Shown here in pieces: positions 1 to 8,753 of a stretch of 64,000 nt of DNA (positions within the stretch are counted from its first letter, which is position 1; each line of letters begins with the position of its first letter). The translations under genes and the position numbers were made by a program. The stretch spans positions 1 through 64,000 of the forward strand of contig CAYPWL010000018.1 in NCBI GenBank assembly GCA_964414425.1, given 5' to 3'. The notes under the pieces were generated by a model. The model was not told the DNA's origin. It was given only the letters and a program-made list of their open reading frames with translations, and did no database searches. Origin of the DNA: GYS-P2D sp964414425 (lineage in GTDB: Bacteria > Bacteroidota > Bacteroidia > Chitinophagales > Saprospiraceae).

Positions 1-981
1 CTACGAACTAATGCAATGTCTTTTCAATCAGAAACACAAAATTCTGGATAACCTCTTCTTACCCCATTTTTCATCAAACCGATCAAGTTCTGACAGTGCT
101 GATTCAGAACTATCTTTGTTATACATTTTCTTTAAGTCTTTACATACTTCACGTAGATCGTTCCAACTTACGTGTTTCACACTCGTCCTAACCATATGGA
201 CTATGCAGCGCTGGACGATTGACCTCGGATAGATCTCTTCGATTACCTCACTAAAGCCTTTTAGACCGTCAACACAAAAGAAAATAACGTCGTCAACTCC
301 TCTTTCTTGAATGTTCTCCAGAATTCTACCCCAGTGCTTAGCTCCCTCTGAGTCCCCTATGTACAGACCAAGTACATCTCTATTGCCCTCTAAATCTACG
401 CCGTAAACAGAGTAAACTGCCTTAGAACCAACCTTCCTATTCTCTCTGACTTTAAAGTGGATAGCATCCAAATAAATGATAGCATAAACATCATCTAATG
501 GTCTTGATTTCCATTCTTCAATTTCGTCTATAACTCTATTTGTAACACTTGTAATAAATGATGGACTATAGTTGACGCCATACATCTTACGAAAGTGTTC
601 ACTGATGTCAGTATAACTCGTACCAATAGCATAAAGTGACAACATTTGACGCTCTATATCAGGTGCTATATGCCGATCCCATTTCTTGACTATTTGGGGC
701 TCATAACTCCCTAATCGATCTCGAGGTGGATTCACAACAACTTCACCTAATCCAGTTTTTAATGTCTTCTCCAATTTGCCATTCCTCCGATTCTTATCCT
801 CCTTAGTCTCAGCTATATGCGCTTCCATCTCTTCATCGTAGGCGGATTGTAGTATCCTTCCTATTAAGCCCGTCAAGGCTCCACCTTCTCCAGTAAAACC
901 TTTGCCAGATCGCAATTTCTTAATCGCCTCCTTCTCAAAAGCGGTGTAATCAAAGGGCTCTTCTTTTTTCTTCTTTGTCAT
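1..981 (-). pseudogene. IS256-family (Mutator) transposase, broken 3' end, cut by window edge
   Basis: This encodes a DDE transposase of the IS256/Mutator family, which moves its own insertion sequence. The reading frame from the ATG at 981 (an in-frame ATG at 1017 gives a less likely 12-residue extension) carries the typical N-terminal helical region and the catalytic-core opening with YLDAIHFKVRE. A full IS256 transposase is about 400 residues, but this frame stops at 28 after about 317. Just after the KWGKK stretch the frame reads RLSRILCF and stops. Shifting by one base gives GYPEFCVSD, a stop, then KDIALVR, which resembles the family sequence that normally follows. I infer a one-base frameshift plus a nonsense change (Trp to stop), so the copy is probably dead. 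The remaining 3' part lies outside the window. Confidence 0.8.
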
Positions 982-999
982 AATGTCAAATTTATTAGT

Positions 1000-1024
1000 T
1001 CTATAAATCTGACACACTTTTCAT
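1000..1024. repeat. Possible terminal end of the IS256-type element
   Basis: Read on the minus strand, the bases just upstream of the transposase start contain AAAAGTGTGTCAGA, which looks like the outer tip of an IS256-family element. The matching inverted repeat would be at the other end, outside the window, so this cannot be confirmed here. Confidence 0.3.
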
Positions 1025-1084
1025 CATAGCCTAAAGTAGACAACTTAGCATCTTAGCGCCTCTGCGTGATATTACCTCGACATT

Positions 1085-1330
1085 ATGGTGACATATACTT
1101 TATTCGAGTTAGGAGTTTTTACTGTCCTGACGATCGGCATTGTCTGGATTGGACACATAGTTATATCCCACAGAAAAACACTCTTCTCAAATGGTCTGAA
1201 CGCTATGATTAACATGGTAAAGTACGAAGTTACTTCATGGCTCACGATTATATTCTTCCCGGTAGTTATTGTTATGTGGCTAATAGGTAAGTGGTGGCAA
1301 GGCCTCAAAAATATAATCAGAAAGGACTAA
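1085..1330 (+). CDS. Small hypothetical membrane protein (81 aa)
   Basis: I do not recognise this protein. It has two strongly hydrophobic segments, at about residues 7-28 and 53-70, separated by a short polar stretch with HRK, and ends in a basic tail, which suggests a two-span inner-membrane protein. The stop overlaps the last codons of the convergent NUDIX gene by 4 bases. No Shine-Dalgarno sequence is seen, as is usual in this window. An open frame also exists on the opposite strand, but its translation is not protein-like, so the plus frame is preferred. Existence as a real gene is uncertain. Confidence 0.4.
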   Translation: MVTYTLFELGVFTVLTIGIVWIGHIVISHRKTLFSNGLNAMINMVKYEVTSWLTIIFFPVVIVMWLIGKWWQGLKNIIRKD

Positions 1331-2043
1331 AACATGATTCCTCCCGTAATACTCGGCACCTCACAATGGTCGCTATAGTGAAACTTATAATTGCCCTCGA
1401 GCATATTACCAGTTAATCGATGGAGGGTCTCTTTCTTAGATGAATCAGAAGACTCATAACCAGAATCACCTGGATACATACTACAGAACACACCATTGTC
1501 AAATAATACTCTGGGTGCCACGGTGATCGGACCGGTTCGATTAAACTCCCTGATCACATCATCGTAATTTTGAGCGCCTTTGATCCGCTGCAGAGATATG
1601 TATGTCGGGGGAAGCAGTTGCTTAGCACGATTACTTTCTGGGGTAAAAATCGTACTCACAGGAACCCAAGAGTAATCTACAATCTCACTGTCATCGATCG
1701 TGACATCACTATTCTCATGATCTACAAGTGTATGAAAAAACCATGTCGCAAACCTCCTCGATTCTCCGACAGGTGTTGTCCAGTGATAGCAGTGATGTAA
1801 GGATTTGACATCGATGTCCAGATTCGTTTCCTCTTTCGCTTCACGTTTACCAGCGATTATGGCGGCTTCCTTGATATCTGCGGATGAGGCCAACTCCTCT
1901 GGCTCTATCCGTCCACCTGGATAGACCCAAAATCCTGGAGCAAACTTTAGCTTCTGGTTTCTTTTTAAAAGCAAAACCTCCAGACCATGGGCAGGATGTT
2001 CACGAAATACACATATCGTAGCTGCATGTTTAATCTCTACCAT
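1327..2043 (-). CDS. NUDIX hydrolase
   Basis: NUDIX hydrolases cleave nucleoside diphosphates linked to another group. Residues 1-160 form the NUDIX fold. The start of the NUDIX box is visible as PGGRIEPEE at about residues 43-51 and its catalytic helix as REAKEETNLDI at about 69-79. The two halves are separated by more residues than in the short classical box, as in the NUDT19/RP2 subgroup that hydrolyses coenzyme A derivatives. At 238 residues it is longer than minimal NUDIX proteins because of a C-terminal extension of about 80 residues. The substrate cannot be read from sequence; a CoA or acyl-CoA diphosphatase role is only an inference. It stands alone, convergent with the small membrane protein. 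Confidence 0.8.
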   Translation of the reverse strand: MVEIKHAATICVFREHPAHGLEVLLLKRNQKLKFAPGFWVYPGGRIEPEELASSADIKEAAIIAGKREAKEETNLDIDVKSLHHCYHWTTPVGESRRFATWFFHTLVDHENSDVTIDDSEIVDYSWVPVSTIFTPESNRAKQLLPPTYISLQRIKGAQNYDDVIREFNRTGPITVAPRVLFDNGVFCSMYPGDSGYESSDSSKKETLHRLTGNMLEGNYKFHYSDHCEVPSITGGIMF

Positions 2044-2087
2044 ATAATCTGCTCTTATTTATGCTCAGCATAGAGAGAACGAAGCAA

Positions 2088-2969
2088 TTAGAGATTTAGC
2101 TTATAAAGTATTGGGTAGCCTCCCTTTTCATTTTCGGCAGAAATGTAGAGGGTGCTTTCATCTGCCATCACTATCGCCTCAGTTTGACGCCTATTTGAGA
2201 TGTTAGTACGTTCCATCTTCCCGGTGAGAAAGTCACTACCTTGCCAGTCCGAAACTGTCCAAACGAAAGGATCAAAACCATCACCTGGGTTGTATCCCAG
2301 CAGGAATAATTTACTTTGATCATCTGAGAGTGCCGCAGCGGTAAGCGTACCTCGTGTATCTACCGTGCTGATCATATGCGCGACATAACTCCCAGGTGTC
2401 TTGGGTAGGCTGTAGAGTTTAGTCCTCATATCCTGCCAGTTCTTGCTAAACAGGTATAAGCTGTCGCCATAGGCTATGATGGATTCGCAATCATGGTTAT
2501 GTCCATAACCATTGGAGAAAGTTTCTTGATCGGGATAGCTAAATTCAATCTCTTCGACTTCAATCTCGTCCTGTGCTAACAGATCTGATATGCGAGCTTT
2601 ATAGATCTTTAGATCCTTGCGATTGCCAAAGTTATTGCCAAAGTTCCCCACGTAAACATAAGTGCTATCGGTAGTCATATCTTCCCAGTCTTTATTCTCC
2701 GCACCACTTAACATAACTGTCCTCAGCACCTCGCCACTAATGGGATCAAACTGGTATAACGCAGGCTCCCCACCACTATCGTTAAGCGTCCAAAATGTAC
2801 TATCTACACGCACCAAGCCTGAGGTTTCTTCGATTACTTTGGACAGCTGAACTTGGACCGTGTCCAGTGTTATCGTCTTGTAGATAGATGTGTCTGGCTG
2901 TACTCGATCTTTACTATTATGACAAGCAGCCATCATCAGCAGACATATAGGGAGTAGAAGTAATTTCAT
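2088..2969 (-). CDS. Lipoprotein, predicted beta-propeller
   Basis: This is a predicted lipoprotein. From the ATG at 2969 the signal peptide is MKLLLLPICLLMMAAC, with the lipobox cysteine at residue 16; ATGs at 2981 and 3002 are possible but give untypical leaders. The mature part has repeated short beta-strand blocks such as FWTLNDSGGEPALYQFD and YVYVGNFGNNFGNRKDLKIY, with the pattern ETSGLVR...WTLNDSG...DWEDM. These are features of six-bladed propellers of the phytase/SdiA-regulated/teneurin type found in Bacteroidota surface lipoproteins. The ligand or substrate is unknown. A protein of similar style but low identity is found at about 20 kb. Confidence 0.65.
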   Translation of the reverse strand: MKLLLLPICLLMMAACHNSKDRVQPDTSIYKTITLDTVQVQLSKVIEETSGLVRVDSTFWTLNDSGGEPALYQFDPISGEVLRTVMLSGAENKDWEDMTTDSTYVYVGNFGNNFGNRKDLKIYKARISDLLAQDEIEVEEIEFSYPDQETFSNGYGHNHDCESIIAYGDSLYLFSKNWQDMRTKLYSLPKTPGSYVAHMISTVDTRGTLTAAALSDDQSKLFLLGYNPGDGFDPFVWTVSDWQGSDFLTGKMERTNISNRRQTEAIVMADESTLYISAENEKGGYPILYKLNL

Positions 2970-3170
2970 CGGGCTTAACATTATACTGGACGAATGTATC
3001 AACTATCCAGTGATTCTCCTAAAGTGTTAGCTGGAGCTCCAGAAATTATCAGTTTGTGAGATTCTGATGCTGAGTTCTTAAACAGCCAGCTCATTTTGAT
3101 GTTGATTGATCATAGTCCATAACAGGAATTAGACGCAATACTGAAGTGTCGATTACACAATATCTTTCAT

Positions 3171-4331
3171 ATGCCAATATATCATAAGCTCGGTAAGACC
3201 CCACCAAAGAGACATACCCAATTTGAAAAATCTGACGGTAGTCTGTACTACGAACAGGTATTTGGGACTATAGGGTTTGATGGGATGTCCTCCCTACTCT
3301 ACCATGTTCAGCGCCCGACGATGGTCAAAGAAATTCTCGGCCAAACGGATGTCACTCCTAAAGTGGCCGTAGAGAAAAACCTGACCAGTCGCAAGCTGAT
3401 CGGTTTTGATGTGGCGCCAGCTGCGGACTTCTTAGATGCTCGCACACCATTGTTAGTCAATAACGATGTGCATATCGGCGTGGCATCACCTCAAGAATCA
3501 ATGACCCAATATTTCTATAAGAATGCTGATGCTGATGAGATGCTCTTCATCCATAAGGGTACAGGGACGCTAAAGACACTCGTAGGACAGATCAGGTTTG
3601 AGTATGGAGATTACCTGATCATCCCCCGAGGTATGATCTACCAAATCGAGTTTGACTCAAGTGACAATCGCATCCTGTATGCAGAATCATTTCACCCGAT
3701 CTATACCCCTAAGCGATACCGTAATTGGTTTGGGCAATTACTTGAGCATTCCCCTTTTTGCGAACGAGATTATAAGCTGCCTGAAGATCTCGAAACCCAT
3801 GATGAATCAGGTGACTTCATCATCAAGGTAAAGAAGCAAAATACCATCCATGAGATGCTGTATGCCTCTCACCCATTTGATGTGGTGGGTTGGGATGGTT
3901 ATAACTACCCATATGGATTTTCGATCCATAATTTTGAGCCGATTACTGGGCGTGTGCATCAACCGCCTCCAGTGCATCAGACCTTTGAGACTAAGGCCTT
4001 TGTGATATGTTCGTTTTGCCCGCGACTCTACGATTATCACCCTAAGGCGATACCGGCACCCTATAACCACTCCAATATTGACTCCGATGAGATGTTGTAC
4101 TATGTAGATGGAGACTTTATGAGCAGAACGAATATCGCTCCGGGACATATCTCTCTGCATCCTGCAGGTATCCCTCATGGACCACACCCAGGCACGTACG
4201 AAGCCAGCATCGGGCAAAAAGAAACTGCCGAGCTTGCAGTGATGATAGACACATTCAAACCACTAATGATCACCGAAGATGCCCTCAAGATCGATGACGG
4301 GAAGTATTACAAATCTTGGATTGCTCATTAA
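3171..4331 (+). CDS. hmgA: Homogentisate 1,2-dioxygenase
   Basis: This iron(II) enzyme opens the ring of homogentisate to maleylacetoacetate in tyrosine and phenylalanine breakdown. The N-terminus has the family's YHKLGKTPPKRH and VFGTIGFDGMSS. The C-terminal cupin contains NHSNIDSDE and GIPHGPHPG, whose His, Glu and His residues are the likely iron ligands. At 386 residues it belongs to the shorter bacterial branch (human and Pseudomonas enzymes are about 440). It is followed after 18 bases by fahA and then by a flavin-reductase-like gene, so the three are probably one operon. The isomerase step and hppD are not in the window. Confidence 0.93.
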   Translation: MPIYHKLGKTPPKRHTQFEKSDGSLYYEQVFGTIGFDGMSSLLYHVQRPTMVKEILGQTDVTPKVAVEKNLTSRKLIGFDVAPAADFLDARTPLLVNNDVHIGVASPQESMTQYFYKNADADEMLFIHKGTGTLKTLVGQIRFEYGDYLIIPRGMIYQIEFDSSDNRILYAESFHPIYTPKRYRNWFGQLLEHSPFCERDYKLPEDLETHDESGDFIIKVKKQNTIHEMLYASHPFDVVGWDGYNYPYGFSIHNFEPITGRVHQPPPVHQTFETKAFVICSFCPRLYDYHPKAIPAPYNHSNIDSDEMLYYVDGDFMSRTNIAPGHISLHPAGIPHGPHPGTYEASIGQKETAELAVMIDTFKPLMITEDALKIDDGKYYKSWIAH

Positions 4332-4349
4332 CCCCAATTAAGAAGAACT

Positions 4350-5570
4350 ATGATAATTGATATACCACAACATTCAGACTTTTCTATTCATAACATCCCT
4401 TTTGGCATCTTCTCCACCGCAGACCGATCTGCTCGAGTAGGTGTAGCTATCGGCGATCATATATTAGACTTAATAGCAGTTGGTGCATTAGGTGTTTTTG
4501 ACTTTGATACCGCAGTGCTGAGTCAGTCAACGTTGAATGCCTTTATCGCACTTGGTAAGGGTGTCACCTCCAAGGTAAGAACAGATATACAGCAGTGGAT
4601 TCAGGATGATCACTCTGCATTGGCAGGCAAGCCAGAGCTATTCGTTAAGCAAGCGGATGCTCAGATGCATTTACCTGTGCAAGTAGGAGATTATACGGAC
4701 TTTTACTCGAGCATAGAACATGCTACTAATGTGGGTATGATGTTTCGTGACCCCGAGAATGCCCTACTCCCCAATTGGCGACATATCCCAGTAGGCTATC
4801 ATGGTAGAGCCTCTTCGATTATCACCAGCGGCCACGACATCCATAGACCCAAAGGTCAGGTACTCCCCAAGGGAGAGAGTCAGCCCGTGTATCAGGCTTC
4901 GGGCCGATTAGATTTTGAGTTGGAGACCGCCTTTATCATCGGCAAGTCTACTGAAGTCGGTGACTCGGTGGATATTGCTCACGCCAGTGATTACATCTTT
5001 GGCGTCGTGCTCTTCAATGATTGGTCTGCACGAGATATCCAGAAGTGGGAGTATGTTCCACTTGGACCATTTTTAGGTAAGAGCTTTGCCTCTTCGATAT
5101 CACCTTGGATTGTCACCTTAGAGGCACTTGAGCCCTTTAGGGTGGCAGGACCAAAGCAGGAGCCCGAGGCACTCCCCTACTTACAGACTGATCGCAACAA
5201 CAACTATGATGTCAACTTAGAAGTCGCTATAACACCACAAGGTGCTGATGAACAGATCGTCTGTCGATCCAACTTTAAGTATATGTACTGGAGCATGCTA
5301 CAACAGCTCGCTCATCACACGGTCAACGGTTGCAATATCAATGTGGGCGATATGATGGGATCAGGCACCATATCAGGCAAAGACGAAAACTCCTATGGCT
5401 CGATGCTCGAGATTGCTTGGGCAGGATCTAAGCCCGTGCAGATGAATGACGGGAGCACGAGGGTATTTATCAATGATCACGACACCGTGACGATGAGGGG
5501 CTATGCCGAGAAAGATGGTGTCAGAGTAGGTTTTGGAAAAGTAGAAACCAAAGTATTACCAGCTAAATAA
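4350..5570 (+). CDS. fahA: Fumarylacetoacetase
   Basis: This enzyme splits fumarylacetoacetate into fumarate and acetoacetate, the last step of tyrosine catabolism. The signature DYTDFYSSIEHATNVG (about residues 111-126) and the loop PVGYHGRASS are almost identical to the mammalian enzyme. The metal-binding acidic residues lie in DFELETAF and LFNDWSARDIQKWE. The length, 406 residues, is normal for the family. It lies 18 bases after hmgA and 8 bases before the next gene, which implies co-transcription. Confidence 0.95.
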   Translation: MIIDIPQHSDFSIHNIPFGIFSTADRSARVGVAIGDHILDLIAVGALGVFDFDTAVLSQSTLNAFIALGKGVTSKVRTDIQQWIQDDHSALAGKPELFVKQADAQMHLPVQVGDYTDFYSSIEHATNVGMMFRDPENALLPNWRHIPVGYHGRASSIITSGHDIHRPKGQVLPKGESQPVYQASGRLDFELETAFIIGKSTEVGDSVDIAHASDYIFGVVLFNDWSARDIQKWEYVPLGPFLGKSFASSISPWIVTLEALEPFRVAGPKQEPEALPYLQTDRNNNYDVNLEVAITPQGADEQIVCRSNFKYMYWSMLQQLAHHTVNGCNINVGDMMGSGTISGKDENSYGSMLEIAWAGSKPVQMNDGSTRVFINDHDTVTMRGYAEKDGVRVGFGKVETKVLPAK

Positions 5571-5578
5571 GGCATCCA

Positions 5579-6481
5579 ATGAGCAAGACAACTTCTATCA
5601 ATCCAAATGATTTAACTCAGCCAGAACGGCACAAGCTCTTGCTCACAGCAGTTGCTCCCAGGCCGATATGCTTTGCAAGTACGGTTGATGTGGAAGGCAA
5701 TGTCAATCTCAGTCCCTTTAGCTTCTTCAACGTGTTTAGTTCAAGTCCACCAGTGATGGTATTCTCCCCTGCCCGTAGTGGCAGAGATGGCACGCTCAAA
5801 CACACCTTGCAAAACATCTATGACGTACCCGAAGTCGTCATCAATGTGGTCAATTACGGCATCGTAGAGCAGATGTCATTAAGCAGCACCGCTTATGATA
5901 AGGGCGTAAATGAATTCATCAAAGCAGGACTACAACAGATCCCCAGCGATCATATTAAGCCGCCCAGAGTTGGAGAGGCTCCTGTGGCATTCGAATGTAC
6001 GGTTGATCAAGTCATAGAATTAGGAGACAATGGCGGCGCTGGCAATCTGGTGATTGCTAAAGTGGTCATGATCCATGTTAATGATGAGTACTTGGATGAA
6101 GCTGGCAATCTGGATACGCAGAAATTAGATTTAGTCGCTCGTATGGGTGGCAACTGGTATTGTCGTGCTAATGGAGATGCTATCTTTGAGATCCCTAAAC
6201 CACTGAGGACTAAAGGGATTGGTGTCGATGGATTACCCGAATATGTGAGGAATAGTCCTGTACTTACGGGTAATGACTTAGGACGGTTAGGCACTATTGA
6301 TGCACTGCCTGATCAAGCCGACATCGACAACTGCAAATCCTCACCTCAACTGAGTAAGATACTACAATCAGCACTATCCCAATCAGAGCAACTGACTAAA
6401 GTGCATAGCTTAGCTCAACAGGAGTTAGCACAAGGTGACATCCTCAAGGCATTGGGTATACTGATGAGTATAGCATGGTAA
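5579..6481 (+). CDS. Flavin reductase-like (FMN split-barrel) protein
   Basis: Residues about 15-190 form a flavin reductase-like split barrel of the DIM6/NTAB family, shown by APRPICFASTVD, NLSPFSFFNVFSSSPP and the later NLVIAKVVMIHV strand. Members bind FMN and often supply reduced flavin or act on small aromatic compounds. The C-terminal 100 residues are a family-specific extension. It starts 8 bases after fahA, and the same three-gene order recurs in Bacteroidota homogentisate clusters, so a role connected to tyrosine catabolism is likely although the reaction is not known. Confidence 0.8.
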   Translation: MSKTTSINPNDLTQPERHKLLLTAVAPRPICFASTVDVEGNVNLSPFSFFNVFSSSPPVMVFSPARSGRDGTLKHTLQNIYDVPEVVINVVNYGIVEQMSLSSTAYDKGVNEFIKAGLQQIPSDHIKPPRVGEAPVAFECTVDQVIELGDNGGAGNLVIAKVVMIHVNDEYLDEAGNLDTQKLDLVARMGGNWYCRANGDAIFEIPKPLRTKGIGVDGLPEYVRNSPVLTGNDLGRLGTIDALPDQADIDNCKSSPQLSKILQSALSQSEQLTKVHSLAQQELAQGDILKALGILMSIAW

Positions 6482-6505
6482 CACTCTCCAATCCATATCT
6501 GTATT

Positions 6506-6537
6506 TTTTGTCAAGGCATAAGATCAACTTGACAAAA
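6506..6537. promoter_or_regulatory. Perfect 10-bp inverted repeat, operator-like
   Basis: TTTTGTCAAG (6506-6515) and CTTGACAAAA (6528-6537) are perfect inverted copies separated by 12 bases. They lie between the end of the flavin-reductase-like gene and the PhlG-like gene. No T-run follows the stem on either strand, so a rho-independent terminator is less likely than a binding site for a dimeric regulator controlling the downstream pair. Confidence 0.45.
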
Positions 6538-6580
6538 TCCGCTTAACTTCCGTGTCATAAACCCACGTCTCCATCCGTAT

Positions 6581-7342
6581 ATGAGTAAGTATGCTACATA
6601 TCTTGATCGTCCCATGGCTCCTATAGCCAGCGATCATGACGAGATTATTAAGCGAAATACAGACATCAGCGCATCAGATATCCTTGCTCGGTCTTATATC
6701 AATCGATTACTTGATACTGGCTACCACAATTGCGAGAGTGGTTTTCATCGCCTACCAAATGGCAGTGTCTATGTCGCCGTATGCATTGACATGCCCAATG
6801 TTACGATAGAGATGATCAATTGGTGGTTTTGGTGGCATGCAGTAGAGGACATCAGATATCAGATCTGGTATCCTGGTATGCACTACGCCATACAGGCAGA
6901 TTTTAATGGACATTATGATGATGACTCACTTACTTATACCCGTCGATTGCAGATGAGTCAACATAGAGTCACTGAGAATGTGGGTACTGGTCATGAAGAG
7001 CTTCTTATTGACTTTATGTCTCCCAAGGACTTTGGCTTTGATACCTCGAGGATAGATCCAGCCACTGAAACCATCGTCTGTGCACGGGTTGGCTCTACCG
7101 ATCGCAAAGTCTATGGTACTGAGATGTGCCACTATGTACGGTCTACAGAGCGAGGTGTAGAGATGCGGAGTCGATTTTGGATCGGTACAAAGCTTAGACG
7201 CATGAAGCGTAGCATAGTCAACGACCCTATACACTGGTTCCTCAATGAGCCACTGATTAAGAAGTCCATCATCCCAAAGGAACTGCCAGTCAAGATGTTT
7301 CACCACTGTAGCCAAGAGTATCACCACCTTGCCTCTATATAA
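6581..7342 (+). CDS. PhlG-like zinc-dependent C-C hydrolase (DAPG hydrolase family)
   Basis: This belongs to the family of 2,4-diacetylphloroglucinol hydrolase, which removes an acetyl group from an aromatic ring with a zinc ion. The zinc ligands known for PhlG (His129, Glu160, His270, Glu274) have counterparts with matching spacing here: His101 in WYPGMHYAI, Glu132 in RVTENVG, and His242 with Glu246 in HHCSQE. The active-site Tyr121 matches Tyr93, exactly eight residues before the first His. The family motif INWWFWWH precedes it. Asn132 of PhlG is replaced here by Ile104, so the substrate probably differs. No signal peptide is seen. It follows the homogentisate genes after a 99-base gap with a dyad, and is followed by a cupin gene, which suggests an aryl-ketone substrate, but this is inference. 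Confidence 0.72.
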   Translation: MSKYATYLDRPMAPIASDHDEIIKRNTDISASDILARSYINRLLDTGYHNCESGFHRLPNGSVYVAVCIDMPNVTIEMINWWFWWHAVEDIRYQIWYPGMHYAIQADFNGHYDDDSLTYTRRLQMSQHRVTENVGTGHEELLIDFMSPKDFGFDTSRIDPATETIVCARVGSTDRKVYGTEMCHYVRSTERGVEMRSRFWIGTKLRRMKRSIVNDPIHWFLNEPLIKKSIIPKELPVKMFHHCSQEYHHLASI

Positions 7343-7365
7343 CCTGAACTATACAATGAAGAATC

Positions 7366-7734
7366 ATGAGTTATGAAGCTATAAACCTCGCAGACAAGTT
7401 CTCCAAGTTTACTGATCACTGGTCACCCCGAGTGATCGCAGAACTGAATGACTATCAGTTTAAGTTAGCGAAGCTCCAGGGAGATTTCATCTGGCATAGT
7501 CATGCGGTTACTGATGAAGCGTTCATTGTAATCAAGGGCACACTCCATATCGAAATGCGAGACGGAACAATTACCCTCAACAAGGGAGAAATGCACGTCG
7601 TCCCAAAGGGGGTAGAACATCGGCCATACTGTACTGACGAAGTCCATCTGATGTTAATCGAGCCTCGTGGTGTCATCAACACAGGTGATGGTGACAACTC
7701 CGATATTACTGCAGAGAATGATGTGTGGGTATGA
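7366..7734 (+). CDS. Small cupin-domain protein
   Basis: This is a single-domain cupin of 122 residues. The first motif is seen as GDFIWHSHAVTDEAFIVIKG, with metal-ligand candidates HSH and the following Glu, and the second as PKGVEHRPYCTDEVHLM with a His. Such proteins commonly bind a metal and a small ligand; the function of this one is unknown. It starts 23 bases after the PhlG-like gene, so the two are likely co-transcribed. Confidence 0.8.
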   Translation: MSYEAINLADKFSKFTDHWSPRVIAELNDYQFKLAKLQGDFIWHSHAVTDEAFIVIKGTLHIEMRDGTITLNKGEMHVVPKGVEHRPYCTDEVHLMLIEPRGVINTGDGDNSDITAENDVWV

Positions 7735-7950
7735 AAAGTGATTAAAAAGGGGCAGTTTTATCGTATATGCAATAGTTCGCGTTAATAATCTAATGGATTG
7801 TTAGTTACCATAACTGGTAAAAAGACGGTATTGCATTCCATTATTCTTCTTATGTTCATCAACCAGAGAAACAGTAGAATAAAGGATTACTTAGAATCTA
7901 TCAGTTGACCTTGCATCCTCTCAAGACTCACAAGCCATTTTAAACCCAAT

Positions 7951-7989
7951 AAAAAATGCCCTATGCACAAAGCGCATAGAGCATTAATT
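7951..7989 (-). terminator. Rho-independent terminator of the lipoprotein gene
   Basis: On the minus strand the stem ATGC-CTATGC pairs with GCATAG-GCAT with one mismatch, and is followed by TTTTTTATT. It lies 24-62 bases after the stop of the lipoprotein gene ending at 8013. The rest of the interval 7735-7950 shows no feature I can support. Confidence 0.75.
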
Positions 7990-8012
7990 ATATGTCGTTA
8001 TAACCTCTCTAT

Positions 8013-8552
8013 TTATTTAGGAAGATCTTGTGGGAAGTACTCGCTGGCCTTCCAACTGCCATCCACCATCTCCTGTAGCTGCATCTTAGAGCCATCAGCA
8101 GAGTGAGCGAATATGTAAGTTGTTACACTCGGTGTTGCTGCCGCAAATGTGACTACAATATTGTTGGAATTGATGCTGATCTTGCCTCCAGGGATACTTT
8201 CATTGATCAACCACCCTTCAGCGGATAGGAAGTAGAACCTAAAGTCTCCTGTCGTCTTAGAATATACAAACAACTGGGGGATACCGCTCTGAGGATCGGG
8301 TACATACTGAAGTGCCATATTACTTAAGCCCGTGTCAGCGTCAAAGTTAGGAATGGCTTCGTTGCGTACCCACGATCCCTCTTCAAGGTAGAACTGCTTC
8401 AATCCATCCTTAGGAGAGTAGGAATTGATAAATGGAAAAAAGTTGTTAGATGCAGGGATAAAATCAAGCTGTTGTTGCGACTGCTGTCCTTGTTGAGAAC
8501 AAGCCTGTGCAAATACAAAGAACAGGACAGTAAGTACCATTAATAATCTCAT
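8013..8552 (-). CDS. Hypothetical lipoprotein
   Basis: I do not recognise the family. The N-terminus MRLLMVLTVLFFVFAQAC is a lipoprotein signal with the lipid-bearing Cys at residue 18, followed by a Gln/Ser-rich linker (residues 19-29). The mature part of about 150 residues is rich in beta-strand patterns with repeats of the kind LEEGSWVRNEAIPNFD, AEGWLINESIP and VDGSWKASEYFP. These suggest three related short units, perhaps a small propeller or beta-repeat domain on the cell surface or in the periplasm. It is a single gene with its own terminator. Confidence 0.7.
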   Translation of the reverse strand: MRLLMVLTVLFFVFAQACSQQGQQSQQQLDFIPASNNFFPFINSYSPKDGLKQFYLEEGSWVRNEAIPNFDADTGLSNMALQYVPDPQSGIPQLFVYSKTTGDFRFYFLSAEGWLINESIPGGKISINSNNIVVTFAAATPSVTTYIFAHSADGSKMQLQEMVDGSWKASEYFPQDLPK

Positions 8553-8753
8553 ATGATGTTTTAATAAATGAATCGTAAAAATAGGAAGGGAACTAAAGAT
8601 GGGTCAAGTATGTAGTAATCTTCATGATCGCCGCAATGTACGACAATAACCAACGGTATGTGTAAAATTTAAATTACAGTGTGGTCTACCGCATTTCCCT
8701 ATCTTGTCAGAGGTATGCCTCCTGCTATCAGCCCTTAAACACATATTTCAACA

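Noticed and set aside
1..60. Programmed frameshift in the transposase
   Set aside because: IS256 elements do not normally use one, no slippery stretch with a stem was seen, and a stop follows even in the shifted frame.
1072..1308. Minus-strand open frame opposite the small membrane protein
   Set aside because: Its translation has no membrane or domain pattern, unlike the plus-strand frame.
3807..4217. Antisense open frame inside hmgA
   Set aside because: hmgA is a clear gene over the whole length; the antisense protein has no recognisable features.
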